Shown here one piece after another: positions 56,975 through 64,000 of a DNA stretch of 64,000 nt (positions are counted from its first letter, which is position 1; each line of letters starts with the position of its first letter). The translations under genes and the position numbers were made by a program. The notes under the pieces are model-generated. The model saw nothing but the letters and a program-made list of their open reading frames with translations, searched no databases and was not told where the DNA came from. Source of the DNA: Candidatus Sericytochromatia bacterium (GTDB lineage Bacteria > Cyanobacteriota > Sericytochromatia > UBA7694); the NCBI GenBank assembly GCA_018780035.1, contig JADMKE010000017.1:62001-126000 (forward strand). The letters are read 5' to 3'.

Positions 56975-57991
56975 TTAAAATGCGTAGCCAAGATACCCTT
57001 CTAAAGTCGGTGCCCACAGATTGCGTGTCGGAACATAAACGGCCCCCCCGCTGATTCCCGCGTTCCAGCCATTTTGCCAACGGTTTTCAATCCCGAGTTT
57101 GGCTGAAATAAGAGGATTGGTGGATGGGACAGCATAAGCGCCCAATCCCAATTCAAAGAATCCAGCCAAAGGGTGTGGATTGGTATAAACTCTGCCATTG
57201 ACCTGTAAGAAGGGATTTACAGTGGTGATCAGACCTTCCAGTCCCAATTGCCCACCTACAGCCAGGTACTGAGAGAAATGATAAAGATATCCCAAACTGA
57301 CATGCCGGGGAGTTGTCACCCCTCCGTAACCGACCCCATAAACACTGGGCAAAGGCACTCCCCCTTCTAAATAAAACTGATGGGGTTTGAGAGTCCGCAG
57401 GGGCGTGTTTTCGTCGTGAACAGGGGGAATGGATACAGGGTGGGCACTGGGTGTGGTCAGGGGTGCTTTCGGCCCCCCCAAAATTTTGGTTACCACATTG
57501 GGCACACTTTGGGTCAAAACGGTTTCCAGGAGACAGACACAGTCTTCGTATTCATCCCTGACCACACGCCCGTTTTGCACGTCGATGATACGCAAATTGA
57601 TCGCATAGAGATTGCCCAATTTGCTAACAGAACCTGTCATGATCTGTTTGACGGCCAAGAGGCGGCCAATTTCGAGCGAACACTCGGTATCTTCACAATT
57701 TTGGGTGCTTTGAAAGCCTTGCTCTTTGAGAATACGCTCAATATTTTCGCGTTCCAAAATTTGGTACTGGCCGTGGCGAATCACCAAACTCCGCACGCGG
57801 TCAGTCAAGGTGCTGGCTTCAGCCTGGGTTAAACCATTTTTGGCAATCAGATCCAGTACCGCAATGTTTTCAGCCGCTTGGGCATCACTGCCCCACAGAC
57901 CAAAACCCAGAAGAACCCCCAAACCCATTTTGAGGAGTAGACTTGGTTTGAGAACGAAATGAATGAAGTGTTTTGGATTGATTAAAACCAT
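56975..57991 (-). CDS. CsgG-like N-terminal domain plus predicted outer-membrane-type C-terminus
   Basis: IAVLDLIAKNGLTQAEASTLTDRVRSLVIRHGQYQILERENIERILKEQGF; ITGSVSKLGNLYAINLRIID-like; C-terminus YLGYAF. Confidence 0.65.
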   Translation of the reverse strand: MVLINPKHFIHFVLKPSLLLKMGLGVLLGFGLWGSDAQAAENIAVLDLIAKNGLTQAEASTLTDRVRSLVIRHGQYQILERENIERILKEQGFQSTQNCEDTECSLEIGRLLAVKQIMTGSVSKLGNLYAINLRIIDVQNGRVVRDEYEDCVCLLETVLTQSVPNVVTKILGGPKAPLTTPSAHPVSIPPVHDENTPLRTLKPHQFYLEGGVPLPSVYGVGYGGVTTPRHVSLGYLYHFSQYLAVGGQLGLEGLITTVNPFLQVNGRVYTNPHPLAGFFELGLGAYAVPSTNPLISAKLGIENRWQNGWNAGISGGAVYVPTRNLWAPTLEGYLGYAF

Positions 57992-58033
57992 TTTTACTAT
58001 CCTGTTGTTGTTTCGATGCTGATTAAAGCAGGC

Positions 58034-58969
58034 TTACCAGCGGCTGATTCCCAAGACCGAGCCAGAGCTTTGGTAGACAAAGGCCTTGATTTGATCGGCA
58101 CTCAATTCGCGCACAGCATTGCCTTTGCCATTGTCAGAGGCACCGGTATCTGCCAGAAAAAATGTGCCCTGATCGCGAAAGACGGTCACAAAGTGGTTTT
58201 CTGGCTGGTTTTGCGCAGGGCTACTCAAGGCACCTGACTGTTGGTTTAAATGGACCCCGACCAAAAGCACCGCTGACGGGTTGCGGTAAAACAGATTTTT
58301 GACCGCCTCTTCGCGCTGATCGAAGGTATCAGAGGTCTTACCATGTAAAGCGGTGGCTTTGAGCCCCATTTTTTGCGCGGCTTTGACAATGTCCCCTTGC
58401 AGTTCAACCGATTGCAATTGACCATTCAGATGGGTTTTAAGCAATTCCACCGACAGACCTTGATTGCTGCCGCCAGAGGCAAAATCATAGAGCGCCTCCT
58501 GGGCACGGTGCACATTGCCAAAGGTCATTTCTCGCTGATCTGAGGGCAGCCCCAGACGACTGGCAGCCTCTGAAAAACTCCCGCCCAGGAGCAAAAAAGC
58601 GTTGAGCATTGAGGCCGCGCCACAGCGATTGCTTTCGTCATTGGTCTCAGGCAGATTGTCGCGCTGAGCAATATAATTGACCTGTTCGCGGGGTGTGCGC
58701 CCAGGCACCAGCTCTGACTCGCTGTAATGGGGGGCAAAGGTAAACTGCAATTTGGTTTTTTCGGGGCCATTGAGGGTATAACCAATGCGGGTTTGAGACT
58801 GGAAAGAATCCAAGAACGGCACCACCTGACTTGCCAGTTGTGCATCGTCACTGTTGGATTGCTCAGCTTTGACGGTTTCTGCGGTTTTTTTCAGGGCCTG
58901 CCATTCACGTTTATCGAGAACCCCATCATTGCTGGCCTGAATCAATTCTTTGCGAAAAATATTTCCCAT
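58034..58969 (-). CDS. Papain-like/C39-like fold protein, no signal peptide
   Basis: ESNRCGAASMLNAFLLLGG, ENHFVTVFRDQGTFFLADTG; N-terminus has an EF-hand-like NDGVLDKREWQAL stretch. Confidence 0.5.
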   Translation of the reverse strand: MGNIFRKELIQASNDGVLDKREWQALKKTAETVKAEQSNSDDAQLASQVVPFLDSFQSQTRIGYTLNGPEKTKLQFTFAPHYSESELVPGRTPREQVNYIAQRDNLPETNDESNRCGAASMLNAFLLLGGSFSEAASRLGLPSDQREMTFGNVHRAQEALYDFASGGSNQGLSVELLKTHLNGQLQSVELQGDIVKAAQKMGLKATALHGKTSDTFDQREEAVKNLFYRNPSAVLLVGVHLNQQSGALSSPAQNQPENHFVTVFRDQGTFFLADTGASDNGKGNAVRELSADQIKAFVYQSSGSVLGISRW

Positions 58970-59103
58970 GACTTTTTCCTGTAGTTTGCAATCCAGATTT
59001 TTCTATTATAGCCCTTTCCCCCGCTTTGACTTGCTCAGTAAATAGGTGTTAGGGTTTTTTGCGGTATCATGAAGAGTCACACCCCCTTGAATGGAGCAGA
59101 ACC

Positions 59104-60513
59104 ATGCCTATTGAGCAACAGGCATTTTTTCAGACCGTTTCCGCAAAAAAAACGGCTGTCGTGTCTGATTTTAATTGGGAACCCCAGCTGATCTCGACCG
59201 ATTCCCGCACAATCCCGCCGGGGGGAATTTTTATTCCACTGCGGGGAGAAAACCACGACGGACATGTTTTTTTAAAACAGGTATTGGAGAGTACCGCACG
59301 GCTGGGCTTTTGTGATGAAGCCTATTTTCAGGCCCATCAGACTGAATTGGCGGACTTGCCCCTGATTTTGGTCTCAGATACCCTGGTGGCTTATCAAAGC
59401 TTGGCACGTCAGTGGCGCAGACAAATGAATCTGCCTGTGGTCGGGATTACCGGCAGCTCGGGAAAGACATCAACCAAAGAGTTGCTGGCAGCTGTGTTGG
59501 CCCCTTTTTACAAGGTGCACAAAAATGCCCTCAATTACAATAACCAAATTGGCGTCCCCAAAACCCTGTTGGAATTGACCCCTGAAGATCAGATTTGCAT
59601 CGTTGAGATGGGCATGCGCGGCCTGGGCCAAATTGATGAATTGGCGCGGATCAGCGAGCCCAATGTGGGACTGATCTCACAAATTGGCACTGCACACCTC
59701 AGTGAACTCGGCAGCCAAGAAAATATTGCCCGCGCCAAATGGGAATTGGCTGAATATTTGCAGGCCCACCAGGGTCTTTTGTTGGGCCAAGCCGATGATG
59801 CTTGGCAACGCCAAATGGCCCCCACCACACCTGAATTAAAACTACTCTGGTGTGGCGCCGCCCCCGACAGCACGGTTCGGCTCTTGAGCGTTGAAGAAAG
59901 CGAAGAGGGGCAAACCCTGATTTATCAGCTGCCCGAAGGCCCACCGCGCAGATTGCGTTTGTGTTTACCGGGTCAACACCAAGCACGCAATTTGATGCTC
60001 TGTTTGGGCTATTTATACAGTTTGGGCCATTCCCTACCAGATAATTTTGAGGTTGTACCCGAACAACTCAGCGGACGCAATGAACAGATTCATTTGCCCG
60101 GAGAAATCACGTTGATCAACGACGCTTATAACGCCAACCCAGACTCCATGCGGGCGGCGTTACAGGTCTTAGCCTCTCTGCCAGCCAAAGGTCGAAAATG
60201 GGCCGTATTGGGCAAAATGGCGGAACTCGGCCCCAGCAGCGAGCGATTTCACCGGGAGCTGGGAAATTATTGTCTAAACTTACCTTTACATGGGCTTTGT
60301 GTGATTGGTGCAGAGGCGCGTCCGTTGGCTGAGGCAGCTTCAAAATCCGCCGCCTTTGAGGTCCATTTTTTCGAGAGCAATGCAAGCTGTGCCAAATTTC
60401 TCCAAGGGCAGATTCAGGCCCAAGACCAAATCTTTTTTAAAGGTTCCCGCTCGGCCCGCTTGGAAGAAGTGATTGCGGCTTTGCTGGCGGCACCTCAGAA
60501 AGCCCATCCGTGA
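59104..60513 (+). CDS. murF: UDP-N-acetylmuramoyl-tripeptide--D-alanyl-D-alanine ligase
   Basis: VVGITGSSGKTSTKELLAAVL, NYNNQIGVPKTLLEL, INDAYNANPDSMRAAL. Confidence 0.95.
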   Translation: MPIEQQAFFQTVSAKKTAVVSDFNWEPQLISTDSRTIPPGGIFIPLRGENHDGHVFLKQVLESTARLGFCDEAYFQAHQTELADLPLILVSDTLVAYQSLARQWRRQMNLPVVGITGSSGKTSTKELLAAVLAPFYKVHKNALNYNNQIGVPKTLLELTPEDQICIVEMGMRGLGQIDELARISEPNVGLISQIGTAHLSELGSQENIARAKWELAEYLQAHQGLLLGQADDAWQRQMAPTTPELKLLWCGAAPDSTVRLLSVEESEEGQTLIYQLPEGPPRRLRLCLPGQHQARNLMLCLGYLYSLGHSLPDNFEVVPEQLSGRNEQIHLPGEITLINDAYNANPDSMRAALQVLASLPAKGRKWAVLGKMAELGPSSERFHRELGNYCLNLPLHGLCVIGAEARPLAEAASKSAAFEVHFFESNASCAKFLQGQIQAQDQIFFKGSRSARLEEVIAALLAAPQKAHP

Positions 60514-62231
60514 ATCGCCAACTCTGGATTCAGGCGGTCATGAGCCTGTTGATGGGCGGGCTTTGCCTTTTGGCTGGCCAAACCCTGCCGCCATTGCAAT
60601 GGCTTGAATCCAGGCTCTTCGATATCCGCATCTATTTTCAGCACGAGCCCAAGCTTTCCCCAGATCTGGTTCTGCTCGAAGTTGCGCCCCATGAATATCT
60701 CTCGCTGCTTCAATTTCTCAATCGCCCGGCGCTCAAACAGCTCAAAGCGGCGGGTCTGGATCTGCCTCAGCTCTTTCATGCTGAAAGTGAGGCCTTGATT
60801 CAGACCGCCAAAAAAGTCCCTTATCGTTTGGTTTTGGCCTCTCATTGGGTCAAAGAAAAAGCGCGCCTGCAGGGAATTTTGAATTTTGCCCCTTCTCTCC
60901 GGCCCTATTTTCTGACGGGTTTTGCCGATTATCCCCCCGATAGCGATGGTTTGATCCGGCAACAACCGGCGGTATACCGCTATCGTTCGGCGGCAGATTT
61001 GAGCCACAAACAGGTAGATGCTTTTAGCTGGGCACTTTACCGCCAAGCTTACCCCCAGGCCCGCCCGCCTTATTCGAGCTTGTTACACGCCGGGCCCGCT
61101 TCGGGTTATATTGTGCACTCGCTGGCCAGCTTGCGCCAAATGGCCCCCCGTGACTTTGCTGGAAAATGGCTCTTGGTCGGCAGCAGCCAAGATCGCAACA
61201 AACTCAAAACCCCTTTGCAATCGCGGATTCGCCCCCTGGAACTCCATGCCCAGGCCCTCAGTGGTTGGCTGACAGGCAGCTATTATCGCCATCCGCCGAT
61301 TTTAAATTTGATCTTGCCATTGTTTTTGGCTGCTCTGACCTTTGGTATGTTGTATTTAACTTTGCGCTGGGGGCTTCTGGTCTCGCTCTTTGCGGTCTTA
61401 ATGCTGGTAATCAGCTATTGTACCCTGAGCATTTTTTCGTTTCAGTATTTTAATACCTGGCTCGAACTCACGGCGCCGCTGCTCTCGGTCTTGACCACCG
61501 CAGGCGCAGTCACCGTCTTTTTTAACCGCACCGAAGGTCAGCGCCGAGCGGCGATCTTAAATACCTTTCGGCGCCATTTACCCGAAGAAATGGTCAAAGA
61601 GTTGCTCGAAAACAGCGAACCCGAAAACCTGACCTTACATGAGCGCCGAATCGTGACCGTGATGTTTACAGATATCAAAGGCTTTTCCCGGATGGGTGAA
61701 AAACTCCCACCAGATCAGATCATCCGGATTTTAAATGAATACCTGACAGCCATGACAGATATTGTCTTTAACAATCAAGGAACCCTCGACAAATATATCG
61801 GGGATGGTATCATGGCTGTTTATGGCAATATCGGCGAAAACAATCCCCGCCAAAATGCCTATTATGCCGTCAAGACGGCACTGGAAATGCGCACTGAAAT
61901 GGAAAAACTACAAAAAAAATGGATGCACCAGGGACTGCGGCCCCTGCAAATTCGGATTGGCATCAACACGGGTGAAGCCCTGGTGGGGTATGTCGGCCAT
62001 CCGAAACGCAAAGAGGTCACCGTCATTGGTGATACCGTCAATACCGCTGCCCGGATCGAAACCCTCAACAAAAAATACCACTCACATATTCTGATCTCTC
62101 ACAGCACCTACGAATATGTCAAAGATTGGATGGACTACGTGCCGCTGGGCGAAGAAAAACTCACAGGCAAGAGCAGCAGTGTTAAAATTTACGAGATCCG
62201 GGGCTGGAAAGAAGAAAGTCTGCAAGTATGA
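60510..62231 (+). CDS. CHASE2-domain class III adenylate/guanylate cyclase
   Basis: N-terminal CHASE2-like region, three TM segments, VTVMFTDIKGFSRMGEKLPPDQIIRILNEYL...LDKYIGDGIMAVYG. GTG start. Confidence 0.9.
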   Translation: MNRQLWIQAVMSLLMGGLCLLAGQTLPPLQWLESRLFDIRIYFQHEPKLSPDLVLLEVAPHEYLSLLQFLNRPALKQLKAAGLDLPQLFHAESEALIQTAKKVPYRLVLASHWVKEKARLQGILNFAPSLRPYFLTGFADYPPDSDGLIRQQPAVYRYRSAADLSHKQVDAFSWALYRQAYPQARPPYSSLLHAGPASGYIVHSLASLRQMAPRDFAGKWLLVGSSQDRNKLKTPLQSRIRPLELHAQALSGWLTGSYYRHPPILNLILPLFLAALTFGMLYLTLRWGLLVSLFAVLMLVISYCTLSIFSFQYFNTWLELTAPLLSVLTTAGAVTVFFNRTEGQRRAAILNTFRRHLPEEMVKELLENSEPENLTLHERRIVTVMFTDIKGFSRMGEKLPPDQIIRILNEYLTAMTDIVFNNQGTLDKYIGDGIMAVYGNIGENNPRQNAYYAVKTALEMRTEMEKLQKKWMHQGLRPLQIRIGINTGEALVGYVGHPKRKEVTVIGDTVNTAARIETLNKKYHSHILISHSTYEYVKDWMDYVPLGEEKLTGKSSSVKIYEIRGWKEESLQV

Positions 62232-63352
62232 AACGGGTTCTGATCTCGGGCTATTATGGCTTTCACAATACCGGCGACGAAGCAATTTTAACCGCCATTT
62301 GTCAATTATTAGAACCCTTTGAGATTGAGGTTCAGGTCTTGACGGCCTCTGCCGATCACCAATTGATGGGCTGCCAATTTCGCGCCATTCAACGCACAGA
62401 TTTGCCTGCCATTATTCAAGCCCTCAAGACCACTGATTTGTTTATCAGCGGCGGAGGCGGTCTCTTTCAAGACGTGACAGGCCTGGGCAGCATTCCCTAT
62501 TATGGCGGTCTGCTCTGGCTGGCAAAACGCATGGGGGTGCCCACCTGTATTTTTGCCCAGGGTCTGGGGCCTTTGCGCCGTCCCTGGTCGCGCCTGGCAG
62601 TCAAACAGATTTTTAAAGGGGTTTCGGGCATTGCCCTGCGCGATCGCGACTCCATTGAACTTTTGCAAGAAATGGGCATTCCTGCTGAGCGCATCCATCA
62701 GACAGCGGATCCCGTGCTGGCCATGCGCGGCATGCCCCGGGGGCGGGCCGATGAAATCCTTTTGACCGAAGGGCTCGACCCCTCTCGCCCGATTTTGGGG
62801 GTTTCGATTCGTCCCTGGAAGAGCTGGTACGAAAAACAGCTCAAGAGCTTTACAGCCGTGCTGAGCCAATTTGCGCGCCAAAAAGGCGCTCAGGTTTTGT
62901 TTATTCCCTTTCAGGGCGATCAAGACACCTGGCTCTGTCATGAAGCCGCTTATTCGATGAATTGTCGCCCTTCGGCCCCTGTCATTCGGGTGCTCTCTGG
63001 CAATTATTCACCCCTCGAAATTCACAGTTTAATCGGCCGTCTGGATATGATGGTCGGTATGCGTCTGCATGCCTTGATTATGGCGGCAGCCAACCGGGTT
63101 CCAGCAGTGGGCATTGTCTACGACCCCAAGGTGCGTAGTTTTGCTGAAATGGTGGGGTTTCCTTTTATTGGCAGCGTCTCAGCGCTGAGCTATTCCGATG
63201 TCTTTTATGACTACCTCAAACAGGTCTGGGAACACCGCGACATCCTGGCCGACAAACTCAATCAAGAGATGCCTTTGCATGAGGATCGTGTATACGAAGC
63301 TGTCAGGGTTGCATTACAATTACTTGGAATTGCCTATGAAAACCATCAATAA
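62228..63352 (+). CDS. csaB: Polysaccharide pyruvyl transferase CsaB
   Basis: MKRVLISGYYGFHNTGDEAIL, FISGGGGLFQDVTG, GMRLHALIMAAANRVPAVGIVYDPKV. Confidence 0.9.
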   Translation: MKRVLISGYYGFHNTGDEAILTAICQLLEPFEIEVQVLTASADHQLMGCQFRAIQRTDLPAIIQALKTTDLFISGGGGLFQDVTGLGSIPYYGGLLWLAKRMGVPTCIFAQGLGPLRRPWSRLAVKQIFKGVSGIALRDRDSIELLQEMGIPAERIHQTADPVLAMRGMPRGRADEILLTEGLDPSRPILGVSIRPWKSWYEKQLKSFTAVLSQFARQKGAQVLFIPFQGDQDTWLCHEAAYSMNCRPSAPVIRVLSGNYSPLEIHSLIGRLDMMVGMRLHALIMAAANRVPAVGIVYDPKVRSFAEMVGFPFIGSVSALSYSDVFYDYLKQVWEHRDILADKLNQEMPLHEDRVYEAVRVALQLLGIAYENHQ

Positions 63353-64000
63353 AGACTGGCCCGTGACCTCCCTGCTGGATATTGCTGTGGATTGTCCCAG
63401 CAAAGCGGGATTGCTCAGCTATTTTCAGGCCCGCATTCGGGCCGCTGAGCAGGTACATGTGGTGACTATGAACGCTGAAATGGCCTATTCTGCCACCCAG
63501 GATCCGGCTTTTAAAGGACTGCTCAATCAAGCGGATATCGTGATCCCCGATGGGATTGGCGTGGTCTGGGCATTGGGCAAACAGGGCATAAAAGTCCAGC
63601 GCCTGCCAGGGGTGGAATTGGTGGAAAGCCTCTTAAAAGACTCACCCACCACGGGCCTCAAATGGGCGATCTTGGGCAGCAGCCAAACAACCTTAGATGC
63701 CCTGCCCGAAGCCTTAAAAAAGCGTTTGGGCTCCTTTCACCCTCCCGTCTATTTGCGCAATGGTTTTTTTAAGCCAGAAGAGGTGCCTGCTATTTTGGCT
63801 GAGATCAACGCAGCCCAACCCGATGTGCTGTTTGTGGCCTTGGGAGTGCCCAAACAGGAACATTTTATTGCCCAATGGCGCAGTGAGCTGAAAGCACCAC
63901 TTTTGATGGGCGTTGGAGGCTCCTTTGATGTGCTCTCGGGCCAACTCAAACGGGCCCCCGTCTGGATGCAAAAAATGCATCTTGAGTGGTTTTACCGACT
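63336..64000 (+). CDS. WecG/TagA/CpsF-family glycosyltransferase, truncated by window end
   Basis: Not in the ORF track (no stop). Translation from ATG 63336: MKTINKDWPVTSLLDIAVDCPSK...VHVVTMNAEMAYSATQDP...IVIPDGIGVVWALGKQG...VALGVPKQEHFIAQWR...MGVGGSFDVLSGQLKRAPVWMQKMHLEWFYR. Confidence 0.9.
   Translation, partial: MKTINKDWPVTSLLDIAVDCPSKAGLLSYFQARIRAAEQVHVVTMNAEMAYSATQDPAFKGLLNQADIVIPDGIGVVWALGKQGIKVQRLPGVELVESLLKDSPTTGLKWAILGSSQTTLDALPEALKKRLGSFHPPVYLRNGFFKPEEVPAILAEINAAQPDVLFVALGVPKQEHFIAQWRSELKAPLLMGVGGSFDVLSGQLKRAPVWMQKMHLEWFYR

Noticed and set aside
1-64000. HIP1-like GCGATCGC palindromes as a cyanobacterial signature
   Set aside because: Only a few copies were noticed (near 36515, 49322, 62639), too few to claim enrichment without a count.
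1-64000. CRISPR array, rRNA, tRNA, IS element or prophage
   Set aside because: No repeat-spacer array, rRNA-like block, tRNA cloverleaf, transposase or phage structural gene was recognised on reading; small RNAs cannot be excluded.

Overview
The window is gene-dense bacterial DNA (64 kb) from a Gram-negative-type organism: it encodes an Omp85-like barrel, an LpxB-like protein, several lipoproteins and a CsgG-like protein. Genes are tightly packed, many with overlapping start/stop codons. I saw no rRNA, tRNA, CRISPR array or transposase. Housekeeping genes include dusB, smpB, msrB, dapD, cysK, queD, murF and csaB. The main accessory feature is a single 10.3-kb ORF (20970-31265) for a hybrid PKS-NRPS, read as KS-AT-ACP-C-A-PCP-Cy-A-PCP-Ox. 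The second A domain has a cysteine-like specificity code read by eye, and there is no thioesterase, which suggests a thiazole-terminated product with unknown release. Other points of interest: a hairpin that could sequester the ribosome-binding site of a fatty-acid desaturase; a G14 homopolymer inside a membrane-protein ORF (possible phase variation); a possible PIN-domain toxin-antitoxin-like pair; an MshEN domain fused to a metallo-beta-lactamase fold; a bacterial lipoprotein with a CLCA-like metalloprotease motif; tandem Cache-domain Ser/Thr kinases next to CsgG-like and papain-like genes; a tandem M16 peptidase pair; and a truncated WecG/TagA-type gene at the right edge that is missing from the ORF track. 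All domain calls were made by reading motifs, with no database search.
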